This document shows positions 27,803 to 37,461 of a stretch of 64,000 nt of DNA, one piece after another. The stretch is from Acetatifactor sp. GTDB lineage: Bacteria; Bacillota; Clostridia; Lachnospirales; Lachnospiraceae. Location: positions 1 through 64,000 of the forward strand of contig JAILHH010000003.1 in the NCBI GenBank assembly GCA_024695935.1, read 5' to 3'. The notes beneath the pieces were generated by a model. That model had not been told where the DNA came from. It did no database searches and saw only the letters and a list, made by a program, of their open reading frames with translations. The translations under genes and the position numbers were made by a program. The first letter of the stretch is position 1. Every line of letters begins with the position of its first letter.

Positions 27803-28690
27803 ATGTCTATATTTACAGGAGCCGGCGTTGCTATCGTAACACCGATGAAGGCTAACGGAGAGGTTGACAGAGAGTCATTTGAAAAACTGATCGAGATGCA
27901 GATCGCCGGAGGAACTGACGCTATTATCGTCTGCGGTACCACAGGTGAGGCATCCACACTTACTCACGAAGAGCACCTTGACACCATCAAGTATTGCTGT
28001 GAGGTTGTTAATAAGAGAATTCCCGTTGTGGCAGGTACAGGTTCTAACTGCACCGAGACAGCGATCTATTTATCAAAAGAAGCAGAGCAGTACGGAGTAG
28101 ACGGAGTACTTCTCGTTTCTCCCTATTATAATAAGGCAACACAGAACGGTCTTTATGCGCATTTCAAGACCGTTGCAGAGTCTATAAAGGTTCCTGTGAT
28201 CCTTTACAATGTACAGAGCAGAACGGGCGTAAATATCGCGCCTGAGACCGTTGCACGTTTGAATAAGGACGTTGAAAACATCGTGGCTGTAAAAGAGGCC
28301 AGCGGTAACATCAGCCAGGTAGCTACAATTGCAAATCTGACAGACGGTAAGATCGACATCTATTCAGGAAACGACGATCAGATCGTGCCCATCATGTCAC
28401 TTGGCGGAAAAGGAGTTATCTCCGTGCTTTCAAATGTGGCACCTAAGCTTACACATGATATTTGTCAGTCATACCTTGACGGCGATGTAAAGAAGAGCTT
28501 TGAACTTCAGATGAAGGCTCTGGACCTTTGCCATGCACTTTTCTACGAGGTAAATCCCATTCCCGTTAAAAAGGCTTTGGAGCTTATGGGTCTTATCGGC
28601 GGCACACTCAGAATGCCTCTTTCAGAGATGGAGCCCGCAAACGCAGAACGTCTTGCGACTGCAATGAAGAATCTTGGTATCTTAAAGTAG
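27803..28690 (+). CDS. dapA: 4-hydroxy-tetrahydrodipicolinate synthase
   Basis: The 295-residue enzyme condenses pyruvate with aspartate semialdehyde in the first committed step of lysine and diaminopimelate synthesis. Family signs are VCGTTGEASTLTHEEH near residue 45, the active-site Tyr in ILYNVQSRTG (about 134) and the Schiff-base Lys in VAVKEASGN (about 163). The start follows CGGAGGTAAT. The next enzyme of the pathway, dapB, is directly downstream after a terminator. Confidence 0.97.
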   Translation: MSIFTGAGVAIVTPMKANGEVDRESFEKLIEMQIAGGTDAIIVCGTTGEASTLTHEEHLDTIKYCCEVVNKRIPVVAGTGSNCTETAIYLSKEAEQYGVDGVLLVSPYYNKATQNGLYAHFKTVAESIKVPVILYNVQSRTGVNIAPETVARLNKDVENIVAVKEASGNISQVATIANLTDGKIDIYSGNDDQIVPIMSLGGKGVISVLSNVAPKLTHDICQSYLDGDVKKSFELQMKALDLCHALFYEVNPIPVKKALELMGLIGGTLRMPLSEMEPANAERLATAMKNLGILK

Positions 28691-28697
28691 TCTGTAT

Positions 28698-28738
28698 GCC
28701 TTGTCGAAGTCTGCCGATATTTCGACAAGGCTTTTTTT
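28698..28738 (+). terminator. Terminator between dapA and dapB
   Basis: GCCTTGTCGAA (28698-28708) pairs with TTCGACAAGGC (28721-28731), followed by seven T residues. Confidence 0.85.
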
Positions 28739-28787
28739 ATACCTTAAAAAATCATATAGTTTTTAAAGGTTCAAAGGAGGAAGAAAT

Positions 28788-29558
28788 ATGGTTAAAGTTA
28801 TTATGCACGGTTGTTGCGGCAGAATGGGAGTAATGATCTCCCAGATAGTTGAGGAAGATAAGGATGTGGAGATCGTTGCCGGAGTTGATGTGATAAACAA
28901 CGGCAAGATGTCATATAAAATTTATGAAAAGATCAGCGATGTTACTGAGAAAGCAGATGTCATCATAGATTTCTCAAGAGCGGATGCGGTTGATGAAATG
29001 CTTGATTATGCTGTGGCAAAAAAGATCCCTGTTGTACTTTGCACTACAGGTCTGTCGGAAGAGTGCCTTAAAAAGGTTAAAGAGACTTCCGAAAAGATCG
29101 CGATCCTTAGAAGCGCAAATATGTCTCTTGGCATCAACCTTTTAATGAAGCTGTTAAAGGATGCTGCCGCAGTACTTGCTCCCTCAGGATTTGATATTGA
29201 GGTAGTGGAAAAGCATCACAGAATGAAACTCGATGCGCCAAGCGGTACCGCAATTGCACTGGCAGATGCCATTAATGAGGAGTTTGACAACGAATACGAA
29301 TATGTATATGACAGAAGCGAGCGCCGCATGAAACGTCCTGACAAGGAGATCGGTATCAGCGCAGTCAGAGGCGGCACGATCGTTGGAGACCACGATGTTA
29401 TCTTTGCAGGAAATGATGAGGTGATCACACTGTCTCATACAGCATATTCCAGAGCAGTATTTGCAAAAGGTGCCGTATCGGCCGCAAAATTCCTCTTTAA
29501 CAAGGAAAAAGGCATGTATGACATGAGTGATGTTATATCAGAAAATCTCGGAAAATAG
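28788..29558 (+). CDS. dapB: 4-hydroxy-tetrahydrodipicolinate reductase
   Basis: The 256-residue NAD(P)H-dependent enzyme carries out the second step of the diaminopimelate branch. The N-terminal nucleotide-binding GCCGRMG and the catalytic signature EKHHRMKLDAPSGTA (His pair and Lys) are intact, as is GTIVGDHDVIFAG. Length is typical. AAAGGAGGAAGAAAT precedes the ATG. hisA follows 8 bases later, so the two are co-transcribed. Confidence 0.97.
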   Translation: MVKVIMHGCCGRMGVMISQIVEEDKDVEIVAGVDVINNGKMSYKIYEKISDVTEKADVIIDFSRADAVDEMLDYAVAKKIPVVLCTTGLSEECLKKVKETSEKIAILRSANMSLGINLLMKLLKDAAAVLAPSGFDIEVVEKHHRMKLDAPSGTAIALADAINEEFDNEYEYVYDRSERRMKRPDKEIGISAVRGGTIVGDHDVIFAGNDEVITLSHTAYSRAVFAKGAVSAAKFLFNKEKGMYDMSDVISENLGK

Positions 29559-29566
29559 GCGCATTT

Positions 29567-30334
29567 ATGGAATTTCGACCTTGTATTGATATTCATAACG
29601 GAAAAGTAAAGCAGATTGTTGGCTCATCTTTAAAGGACGCAGGAAATACGGCAAAGGATAATTTTGTGGCAGAGCATGACGGCGCTTATTACGGAAAACT
29701 CTATCGCGATAAGGGTTTAAAGGGCGGGCACATCATTTTGCTAAACAGCAAAGGCAGCGAGTATTATGAAGCCACAAAAAAACAGGCGATGTCAGCCTTA
29801 AAGGCTTATCCAAAAGGCCTGCAGATAGGCGGTGGCATTAATGCAGGCAATGCCCTTTCTTTTATCGAAGCGGGAGCAAGTCATGTTATAGTCACAAGTT
29901 ACGTCTTTTCGGGCGGAGAGATCCATTATGACCGTCTGGAAGAACTGGTAAAAGCTGTGGGAAAAGAAAGACTGGTGCTGGATCTAAGCTGCAGAAAATA
30001 TGGGGAGGAATATTTTGTCGTAACGGACAGATGGCAGAATAAGACCTCAGAAGTTTTAAACGGTGAGCTGCTTAAGAAACTTTCGGATTACTGCGATGAG
30101 TTTCTGATCCATGCCGTGGACGTTGAGGGCAAAAATTCCGGTATAGATCCTATTGTTTTGGGAATATGTACATTGTCGCCCATTCCCATAACCTATGCCG
30201 GAGGAATTCATTCTTACGATGATATTGATATCATTAAAACCGTGGGAGACGGAAGAGTTAATTTCACTGTGGGCAGTAGTCTTGATATTTTCGGGGGGAA
30301 CTTGTCCTTTGAAAAATTATGTGAAATCAATTAA
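29567..30334 (+). CDS. hisA: ProFAR isomerase, eukaryotic-type HisA
   Basis: The 255-residue barrel enzyme of histidine synthesis opens RPCIDIHNGKVKQIVG, keeps LQIGGGINAGNA and ends with an ITYAGGIHSYDD phosphate-binding repeat. The N-terminus and the insertion NFVAEHDGAYYGKLYRDKGLKGGH match the fungal/eukaryotic HIS6 subfamily rather than ordinary bacterial HisA. Sequence alone separates it well from HisF. It sits behind dapB and not in a his operon. Confidence 0.85.
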   Translation: MEFRPCIDIHNGKVKQIVGSSLKDAGNTAKDNFVAEHDGAYYGKLYRDKGLKGGHIILLNSKGSEYYEATKKQAMSALKAYPKGLQIGGGINAGNALSFIEAGASHVIVTSYVFSGGEIHYDRLEELVKAVGKERLVLDLSCRKYGEEYFVVTDRWQNKTSEVLNGELLKKLSDYCDEFLIHAVDVEGKNSGIDPIVLGICTLSPIPITYAGGIHSYDDIDIIKTVGDGRVNFTVGSSLDIFGGNLSFEKLCEIN

Positions 30335-30383
30335 CTATTTTACGCTTCGTAAAGTTTGATAAATTATATATCAGAAAATATTT

Positions 30384-30423
30384 ATCACCATTAAATGATT
30401 CTAAATTTAATGGTGATTTTTTT
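30384..30423 (+). terminator. Terminator after hisA
   Basis: ATCACCATTAAA (30384-30395) pairs perfectly with TTTAATGGTGAT (30406-30417), then a run of T residues. Confidence 0.85.
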
Positions 30424-30576
30424 ATATAATGTGTAAAAATCCATGTTTTTTGCGCATAGATTTTACTGTTTTTCTTTTTTTTTTACAATTATAATATAAC
30501 CATAATAGATGCTGATATTTTAGGATTTATGGAATATGTAAACAATATATACTCGGGGAAAGCGAGGAAGACTATT

Positions 30577-33500
30577 ATGAGAGGGAAAATATTTAAATTG
30601 AGTTTTGAATTTAAAAGATTTTTGTCAGTTTTATTGTCCGTTGTCTTAATGCCTTCAACGATAAGCTTTACATCATATGCTGAGACAACAGATCAAATTG
30701 GCGGTACGATAATCGGTTTTGAAGAATTATCCGAGGATATACTGATTCAGAGAGTCGATGTATCTGCTACGGCAGAAAATCTGATTTTGCCTTCGTCTAT
30801 AACGGCTTTTGTGGAAATTGCTGTGACGGGGGATGAAACTGTAGAAGCAGAAGTGTCTGAGGAAGTTGAAGCATCCGAAACTACAGAGACATCTGAAGAA
30901 GCGGGAGCTGACGAAGAAGCAGTGACAGAACCTGCAGAAGCTGCGGAAAATATTGTTTCTAAAGCTTTTAATTATCTGTTTCCCGCAATAGAGGTGAAAG
31001 CTGCAGAGATGGATGATATTTTGACAATATCAAACGGAGATGCTGAAGAGGCAGAAGCATCTGAAGAGGCAGAAGAATCTGAAGAGGCAGAAGCATCTGA
31101 AGAGGCAGAAGCATCTGAAGAGGCAGAGTTTGTGGAAGAAACATTAGATGCAGAAGAAATTGAAGCTGTTGAAGCAATTGAAGCTGTGGAAGCAATTGAA
31201 ACAGATGACGTGGCAGAGTCGCATACTGATATTGATGCAGAGACTGCAGCAGCTGAAGAGACATTGGAAAGAGAGATCATTTCTGAGGTGGATTTCTGTG
31301 AAAGTGTTGTTTTGAGTGATATCACCTGGGAAATAGTCCAAGAGGAAAGTACATACTCAGAATTTAACGCCCAAAATGGTGACGCAACTTATATTTTTGT
31401 ACCGGTTATCCCTGATATATACACTGTAAACGCGGTACTTCCCAGGATCACTGTCATAGTGGAAACCTATGAATTTGAACAAAGTATTTTAGTAAACGGC
31501 GTAAATATTAAGGTTGTGGCAGATGCCGGTGTTTTCCCGGCAGGAGCAGTATTAGAAGCAAGAGCTGTCTCGGCGGCTGAGTCAGGAGAGGTTGAAGAGG
31601 CCCTTTTATTAAAACGAGACAGCGGTAAAAATGTCGCAGCATCATATACATTTGATATTACAGTTTACGACAGCGAAGGAAATGAAATTGAACCTGACAC
31701 TTCAAAGGGAAAAGTAAACGTTTCATTTTCCGTGAGTAATGTAGCCAGCGACAATTTGGATGCTGACATATATCATATCAAAGACGATGAAAATGAAGGG
31801 CTTGACGCAGAGAGATTAAACAGTCAGGTGGTTAACACAAATACAGTTACAGCTGAGACTGACGGATTCTCCTTCTATACAGTTGAATTTACCTATGGCG
31901 GTCTGGAGTATGTGCTTTGCGGTGGCGAGAGCGTAGCAGTAAGCGAAATACTCTCAGCTGTAGGACTTTCAGGTTTAGTTGTTAGCGCAACAAGCAGTAA
32001 TCCGGAACTCTTTGAAGCAAGGATTACAGATGGCGTGTGGACGGTGCAGGCAAAGCAGGCCTTTACCAGCCGGGAAGAGCTTTCGGTTACATTAAATGAT
32101 TCCTTGACTTATGTGATAACTGTGACGGATTCCGTGGGAACGGTTTCAGTGGGAAATCATAACTATCCTTACGGAACAGATATGTCCTCTGGGATTACTT
32201 TTATAATTGATGTGGAACTGACAGGTGCAGCAACCTATCAGTGGTATGTATCAAATAACAATGGTGCAAGCTATACTGCGATAGAGAATAAAAGTGGTAA
32301 TCTCACAGGAACAGAGACTTCATTTACAACTACATTTACATCTAATGAACTTAATTCGAATAATTGGTATAAATGTAGATTTAACGATGATGCCAACAGC
32401 GAGTCAGCGGCAGTTATGGCATACATAAATAATTCAAGGTGGTATATTTCAAATGGTCAAATGGCATATTCAATTATAAATGCAACCATGTTTGACGTGA
32501 TTGGCAAATATAATGGAGAATGGGTCGACAGAACCAGTTATGATAAGTATTGGAACTGGTACACAAGCCCTGAAGCCAGTCCTGAGCCTGTTATTGTTAA
32601 CAGAACTCAGCCTTCTTCCACAGCAAGTATTACTGCCAATAAAGTTTATTTTTACGCAAATGACAATGATGATGCTCAGGGGGCATCACAAGACGGCAAC
32701 CCCCATGAAATGGTTTTTGATACGACTATAGGGGCGGATCAGCATGCATTATGTTTGGGTTGCGATGTAAAGATCAGGAATAATGATAGCGCACCTACTT
32801 CCGCGGTACTAAATTCAAGCGGACAACTTGAACAGTTGCAGTTGGTGGATGCAGCATCTCTTGATGCTGCAACAGATAATTCGCCGGCGTTTGTAGTAAA
32901 AACATCTGTGAATCCGGCATCGTGTTTCTATGTGGGTTTTTGGAACCCAAGAAAGAATTTTGATTATAACACCAGGAGTTACGCAGCTGCTAAAGGTGGC
33001 GAAAATGGAATATTGTTTAACGACAACGATATTGCTGTTGAGATAAACGGAAGAGATTCGGGTATCAGTGTTTCATGGTTAAATCTGAATTCGGAATCAA
33101 CTGTAGAATATGTATTTAGTCTGGGTACTGTTTCCGAGACAGGAGCAATTACAGGTGCGGTTAATTATGCTGATGAAGTGATAACGGGACTTGAATCTAA
33201 TACCGCTTATGAGATTACTGTTCACAATGATTCGGGAACTGATGAGGTGATACAGGTTACTTCCGATTCCGACGGCACAATTCCATTAGTAAATACTAAT
33301 CCTTCTTATGACTTTATCGGAAAGGATATTACGATTAAAAAGGCTGATAACAGTGGGGGTTCCTTAGATTTATCCATCGAAGAACGTCCTGTCGCACAGG
33401 ATGCCGATGCTGACGGTACAGATGACGATTCAATGGATGCAGATAATATCACAAGACCGTCTGATGTGGGTTCTGATACTGTTGTGACCACGGAGTCTTC

Positions 33501-34983
33501 GATCACATTAAATATTGACACGGATGACGAGAACAGAATGAATCAGGAATACAGAATATATGACGAGAACGGAAATGAAATAGAAGGCAAAACATGGATC
33601 CGTCCGGCTAATGATGGTACGGTTACATTTAGCGGATTGGAAGCTAATACCGGCTATATCATTAAAAGCCGCTTGAGTGCGACCAGTGTAAGACCGGCTT
33701 CAGCTGTTTCACCCGGAATTTCAGTCAGGACAATAGGTACCATAACTGTTAATATTCCTGAGGACAGAACCTTTGATTACGATTCGGAGCCTCATGGTGT
33801 AGCTATTACAGCAGTGCCGGAGGATGCTGTTATTTCGTATTCAGCATCCACAGACCAATTGTACTCAAATACAGTGCCTTCATTTGTGACGGCCGGTGCA
33901 CACACGGTTTATTACAAGGTTGTAAAGGACGGTTACAGATCGGCATATGGTTCTTATGAAGTACATATAAACAAGATTCCGACGGAAAATGTCACACTTA
34001 CTACTGAATATGAGATTAGTGTAAAGCCGCAGGAACTTTTGACGTTGAATCTGGCAGATTTTCTGGCAGATGGAGAATTATTAATAGATGCGGATGTAGA
34101 TGGAGACCTGGGGGAGGCTATTTCCTTTACTGGATGTGATAGTGAATATTTAAGTTACAGAATCACGGAAGACAGCCAGGAGGCTATGACCGGTATATTG
34201 AAGCTTTACGTCAGAAGTCCCATATATCAGGATTATATTATATCTATACCATTAAAGGCAGTAAACAAGTCGACAGATGTGATTTTCGATTCATCCCAGC
34301 GACCTGAAGAAGCAGATACAAGGCGTGTTGACTGCAATAATCTCTCTGCATTTACCGATATGCAGACCGAAGATGTAGTGCAGGTAGCGCTTGAAGTTAG
34401 TGCTCAAAGCGAAGATGATATTGATCCGGAAACCGTAGAAAAGATAAATCAGATTTCCCTCAATTACTATTCAGGACTCGACAGTGATAAAATAAAAGAG
34501 GAATATCTGGATATGAAGGTCACAAAGAGTGTAAACGGTGGAACAGCAGAGGCTATCGGCGATGTGTCCTATGTACTTGAAATTGAGGTAAGTGTAGATT
34601 TGACAGACAAATACTGGCCTATCATTGTCAGAGACCACAACGGTACAGTGACCAGATTTACCAGATTAAGCTCAAGACCTTCAGACAATTATGTGGATGG
34701 AACCTTCTATACCAACGGAACTGACACTATATATATTTACACCAGGTATTTCTCCACATATTCAATTGTTTACTCTACAATGGCCACATATACGCCACCC
34801 TCAGAGAAAGTAAAAGTCACAAGCACTGCTGCAGTTACTGAGCTATTGCCGGAAAATGATGTGGTTCGCTCGCCAAAGACTTTTGACCGGGTGAGGACAG
34901 TGCTTATAACATTCTTTGCAACATTACTGTCAAGCTTGTATTGTATGTTCAGGGCGCTTCTAAAGAAGGAAGAAGAACGCTAG
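30577..34983 (+). CDS. Giant acidic cell-surface protein, unknown function
   Basis: The 1468-residue product has a long basic signal peptide ending near SYAE. An extreme acidic low-complexity region (about residues 90-240) is made of EEAEASEEAE and EAIEAVEAIE repeats. Beta-rich Ig-like segments follow, including YQWYVSNNNGASYTAIE and a domain with YYKVVKDGYRSAYGSYEVHI that resembles MBG/YDG-type stalk modules. The C-terminus has one membrane helix and a KKEEER tail without LPXTG. It is probably an adhesin or stalk protein held by its last helix. The ATG at 30577 is preferred over one at 30529 because GAGGAAG precedes it and the signal peptide then has normal length. The gene is A+T-richer than its neighbours. 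Confidence 0.75.
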   Translation: MRGKIFKLSFEFKRFLSVLLSVVLMPSTISFTSYAETTDQIGGTIIGFEELSEDILIQRVDVSATAENLILPSSITAFVEIAVTGDETVEAEVSEEVEASETTETSEEAGADEEAVTEPAEAAENIVSKAFNYLFPAIEVKAAEMDDILTISNGDAEEAEASEEAEESEEAEASEEAEASEEAEFVEETLDAEEIEAVEAIEAVEAIETDDVAESHTDIDAETAAAEETLEREIISEVDFCESVVLSDITWEIVQEESTYSEFNAQNGDATYIFVPVIPDIYTVNAVLPRITVIVETYEFEQSILVNGVNIKVVADAGVFPAGAVLEARAVSAAESGEVEEALLLKRDSGKNVAASYTFDITVYDSEGNEIEPDTSKGKVNVSFSVSNVASDNLDADIYHIKDDENEGLDAERLNSQVVNTNTVTAETDGFSFYTVEFTYGGLEYVLCGGESVAVSEILSAVGLSGLVVSATSSNPELFEARITDGVWTVQAKQAFTSREELSVTLNDSLTYVITVTDSVGTVSVGNHNYPYGTDMSSGITFIIDVELTGAATYQWYVSNNNGASYTAIENKSGNLTGTETSFTTTFTSNELNSNNWYKCRFNDDANSESAAVMAYINNSRWYISNGQMAYSIINATMFDVIGKYNGEWVDRTSYDKYWNWYTSPEASPEPVIVNRTQPSSTASITANKVYFYANDNDDAQGASQDGNPHEMVFDTTIGADQHALCLGCDVKIRNNDSAPTSAVLNSSGQLEQLQLVDAASLDAATDNSPAFVVKTSVNPASCFYVGFWNPRKNFDYNTRSYAAAKGGENGILFNDNDIAVEINGRDSGISVSWLNLNSESTVEYVFSLGTVSETGAITGAVNYADEVITGLESNTAYEITVHNDSGTDEVIQVTSDSDGTIPLVNTNPSYDFIGKDITIKKADNSGGSLDLSIEERPVAQDADADGTDDDSMDADNITRPSDVGSDTVVTTESSITLNIDTDDENRMNQEYRIYDENGNEIEGKTWIRPANDGTVTFSGLEANTGYIIKSRLSATSVRPASAVSPGISVRTIGTITVNIPEDRTFDYDSEPHGVAITAVPEDAVISYSASTDQLYSNTVPSFVTAGAHTVYYKVVKDGYRSAYGSYEVHINKIPTENVTLTTEYEISVKPQELLTLNLADFLADGELLIDADVDGDLGEAISFTGCDSEYLSYRITEDSQEAMTGILKLYVRSPIYQDYIISIPLKAVNKSTDVIFDSSQRPEEADTRRVDCNNLSAFTDMQTEDVVQVALEVSAQSEDDIDPETVEKINQISLNYYSGLDSDKIKEEYLDMKVTKSVNGGTAEAIGDVSYVLEIEVSVDLTDKYWPIIVRDHNGTVTRFTRLSSRPSDNYVDGTFYTNGTDTIYIYTRYFSTYSIVYSTMATYTPPSEKVKVTSTAAVTELLPENDVVRSPKTFDRVRTVLITFFATLLSSLYCMFRALLKKEEER
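31045..31134 (+). repeat. Five 18-bp in-frame tandem repeats
   Basis: Units GAAGAGGCAGAAGCATCT start at 31045, 31063, 31081, 31099 and 31117, with the second and last diverged. They encode EEAEAS. Being multiples of three, they can expand or contract without breaking the frame. Confidence 0.9.
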
Positions 34984-35052
34984 AATTTATTTGTCGGAAA
35001 ATAATGGCTGATATAACTGTGGTCAAAACTGTCAGGTAACTGTTCATATTCA

Positions 35053-35086
35053 AAAAAAGACTCGGGAGAAGCTCCCGAGTCTTTTT
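35053..35086. terminator. Bidirectional terminator between the surface protein and csp genes
   Basis: AGACTCGGGAG (35058-35068) pairs with CTCCCGAGTCT (35072-35082) around a 3-nt loop. An A run lies before it and a T run after it, so it can serve both converging genes. Confidence 0.9.
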
Positions 35087-35121
35087 GGATCGTATTTATA
35101 ATCTATATCGCTGAATATGGA

Positions 35122-35322
35122 TTATAACTTAGTTACATTAACCGCCTGAGGTCCTTTTTCGCCATTGACGATATCGAACTCTACATTAGCACCTTCCTCC
35201 AGAGTCTTGTAACCTTCCATGTTCAGTCCTGAAAAATGTACGAAAACATCTTTACCTTCTTCGTCTGAAATGAAACCGTATCCTTTCTGATTGTTGAACC
35301 ACTTTACTGTTCCCTTGTTCAT
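35122..35322 (-). CDS. Cold-shock protein
   Basis: A 66-residue single-stranded nucleic-acid-binding OB fold. RNP1 (KGYGFIS) and RNP2 (VFVHFS) are intact and the length is the family norm. The frame continues 25 codons upstream, but the ATG at 35322 with GGAGGTAGATTTAAA before it is the real start. It acts as an RNA chaperone. There is an untranslated leader of about 70 bases, as is common for this family. Confidence 0.96.
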   Translation of the reverse strand: MNKGTVKWFNNQKGYGFISDEEGKDVFVHFSGLNMEGYKTLEEGANVEFDIVNGEKGPQAVNVTKL

Positions 35323-35398
35323 TTTAAATCTACCTCCAAAAAATCGTTTGCACGTATAAACATCATGTATATATACGTGGTATAGCTGTAACACCATT

Positions 35399-35427
35399 AT
35401 GTTAGCATTTTAATGCGAAAAAGTAAA
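35399..35427 (-). promoter_or_regulatory. Possible promoter for csp
   Basis: On the minus strand: TTTACT (35422-35427), a 17-bp spacer and TAACAT (35399-35404), preceded by TGC. Both boxes are imperfect. Confidence 0.45.
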
Positions 35428-35449
35428 GGATGATAATTACGTAAAATCA

Positions 35450-35478
35450 TTGAACTTTTACGCACTATGTGGTATTTT
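35450..35478 (+). promoter_or_regulatory. Possible promoter for the PTS-type membrane protein
   Basis: TTGAAC (35450-35455), a 17-bp spacer and TATTTT (35473-35478) with TGG before the -10. Confidence 0.5.
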
Positions 35479-35523
35479 TATAAAAATTAAATTTTTAACA
35501 ATCTACGGAGGACTTGTATCAAA

Positions 35524-36573
35524 ATGAAGAACTTGAAAAAATGGTTGAACGAGATCTTTATCGATGGATTAAGCGGAATGGCTCTTGGACTTTTTTCCAC
35601 ACTGATCATCGGTACCATTATCTCACAGATCGGAACTATCATCGGAGGTAATGTGGGAACTTACCTGATCGCCATGGCAAATGTGGCTAAGACTCTCACA
35701 GGAGCCGGAATCGGTGTAGGTGTTGCAAGTAAGATCAAAACTTCACCACTTGTAACTGTAGCAGCGGGAGTGTGCGGTATGATAGGAGCATTCCCAACTA
35801 TTGCAAACGAGGCATTTGCTATCGGCAAGCCCGGTGAGCCTCTCGGAGCTTTTGTGGCTGCTATCGTAGCTGTTGAACTTGGCAAACTTGTTGCCGGTAA
35901 AACAAAACTTGATATCATCGTAACGCCACTTGTGACTATCATTCCCGGAGCCGTTGTGGGATACGTATGCGGAGGACCTATCTCAGCATTTATGACATGG
36001 CTCGGAAATATTGTAAATATTAATGTGGAACTACATCCTGTACTTGGCGGAATAGCGATCTCGGTACTCATGGGTATGATCCTTACATTGCCCATCAGTT
36101 CTGCGGCCATCGGTATCTCCATGAGTATCAGCGGACTTGCCGCAGGTGCCGCTACCATCGGATGCTGCTGTAACATGGTCGGCTTTGCGATCGCAAGCTA
36201 CAGAGAAAACAAAATGGGCGGAGCCATCGCTCAGGGAATCGGAACAAGTATGCTTCAGGTGCCCAATATCATGAAGCATCCCCAGATCTGGATCCCTTCG
36301 ATCCTTTCCAGTGCGATCCTGGGACCTGTTGCTTCGGCAGTATTTAAGATGACCAGCACTCCAATCGGTTCAGGAATGGGTTCTGCCGGATTTGTAGGAC
36401 AAATTGCGGCATTTTCATCAATGGTAGAGGGCGGAATGAGCTCTGGATATGCATTATTCCTCATTGCACTTATGCATTTCGTTCTTCCTGCAATTGTGAC
36501 ACTTTTGATCTCAGAGTTCATGAGAAAGAAAAACTGGATAAAAGAAGGCTATATGAGCCTCTCAGTTGAATAA
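35524..36573 (+). CDS. PTS-type IIC membrane protein (EIIC_2 family)
   Basis: The 349-residue polytopic protein has about eight to ten Gly/Ala/Ile-rich helices (SGMALGLFSTLIIGTII, AGAATIGCCCNMVGFAIAS, GSGMGSAGFVGQI). It resembles the small PTS_EIIC_2 family. No IIA, IIB or HPr-related gene is adjacent and no metabolic enzyme is linked, so a classical sugar phosphotransferase role is not shown. ACGGAGGACTTGTATCAAA precedes the ATG. The family call is from pattern memory. Confidence 0.75.
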   Translation: MKNLKKWLNEIFIDGLSGMALGLFSTLIIGTIISQIGTIIGGNVGTYLIAMANVAKTLTGAGIGVGVASKIKTSPLVTVAAGVCGMIGAFPTIANEAFAIGKPGEPLGAFVAAIVAVELGKLVAGKTKLDIIVTPLVTIIPGAVVGYVCGGPISAFMTWLGNIVNINVELHPVLGGIAISVLMGMILTLPISSAAIGISMSISGLAAGAATIGCCCNMVGFAIASYRENKMGGAIAQGIGTSMLQVPNIMKHPQIWIPSILSSAILGPVASAVFKMTSTPIGSGMGSAGFVGQIAAFSSMVEGGMSSGYALFLIALMHFVLPAIVTLLISEFMRKKNWIKEGYMSLSVE

Positions 36574-36620
36574 AAAGTGTGAATTCTTTGTTAAAATGTT
36601 ACAAATTTATTAAGTAAAAC

Positions 36621-36649
36621 TTGCCCTATGTTAATTGCTATGGTAAAAT
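36621..36649 (+). promoter_or_regulatory. Promoter for the LytM-like/bactofilin pair
   Basis: TTGCCC (36621-36626), a 17-bp spacer and TAAAAT (36644-36649) with TGG before the -10. Confidence 0.6.
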
Positions 36650-36721
36650 CAAGTGGTTTACCAAAGTTATATCGGCGTAAATTATGTATTTTACGCACAT
36701 TGGAAAGGTTTGGCAATTAAT

Positions 36722-37435
36722 ATGGAAACAAGAAAACACAAGCGCAAAGCGCATCATGTTGTGATCTTTACAAGTGATGCTGTGGGCGCAGGCGTTAAGC
36801 AATTCCGTATCAAGCCCTGGATCGCCCGAGTGATAATCGCTGTGCTGTGTACCGTAATAGGCGGTCTCATAGGAGTCTTATCTTATGAGGAGCAATTGTG
36901 GGAAACTGTCAGAGCGCACAATATTGAGCAACAGGACAAGATAACGGAGCTGGAGGATACCATATCTGAGCTCCAGACGGAAATTGAAGACAAAGAAGAC
37001 AAAATTCAATACTTAAGTGATACAGTTAATCAAAAAGTGGCAAGTGAAGAGGAACTTGTAGCGGTTATCGAGGGACAGAGTACTCCCACCGGATTTCCTC
37101 TCACCGGATCCGCATCCATGGAGATGTTTCCGGAATCCGATAATCTTTGTGTATTTACTGCATCCGACGGCACAACAGTGATCGCAACCGCAAGCGGAAC
37201 AGTTACGACGGTGGGAACTGATGAAACATATGGGAATGTGATTCAGATAGATCACGGAAACGGTTATGTCACAGTTTACAAAAACAAAGGCGAAGCCATG
37301 GTGAAGGAGGGGGACGAAGTAGTTCAGGGAACCACACTTTTCATCATAGACGGCAACAACAGTCAGCTTGGCTATCAGGTTATTCTTGAGGGAGAGTACA
37401 TTGACCCCATGGAAATCTTACAGATTGCGGGATAA
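36722..37435 (+). CDS. Membrane-anchored M23/LytM-like pseudopeptidase
   Basis: The 237-residue protein has a basic N-terminus, one membrane helix (about 38-60), a coiled coil (about 65-115) and a C-terminal LytM fold (about 135-237: TVIATASGTVTTVG, YGNVIQIDHGNGYVTVY, VVQGTTLFII). The zinc ligands expected in this family are missing. The HxxxD site is not recognisable, the usual Tyr-x-His is YKN, and the final HxH is replaced in GYQVILEG. It is probably a scaffold rather than an enzyme, in the manner of SpoIIQ-like proteins. It lies 26 bases from a bactofilin gene. The ATG at 36722 is chosen because it starts at the basic cytoplasmic tail. Confidence 0.82.
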   Translation: METRKHKRKAHHVVIFTSDAVGAGVKQFRIKPWIARVIIAVLCTVIGGLIGVLSYEEQLWETVRAHNIEQQDKITELEDTISELQTEIEDKEDKIQYLSDTVNQKVASEEELVAVIEGQSTPTGFPLTGSASMEMFPESDNLCVFTASDGTTVIATASGTVTTVGTDETYGNVIQIDHGNGYVTVYKNKGEAMVKEGDEVVQGTTLFIIDGNNSQLGYQVILEGEYIDPMEILQIAG

Positions 37436-37461
37436 TATTTCGAAAGGGTAAGGCAAATAAA

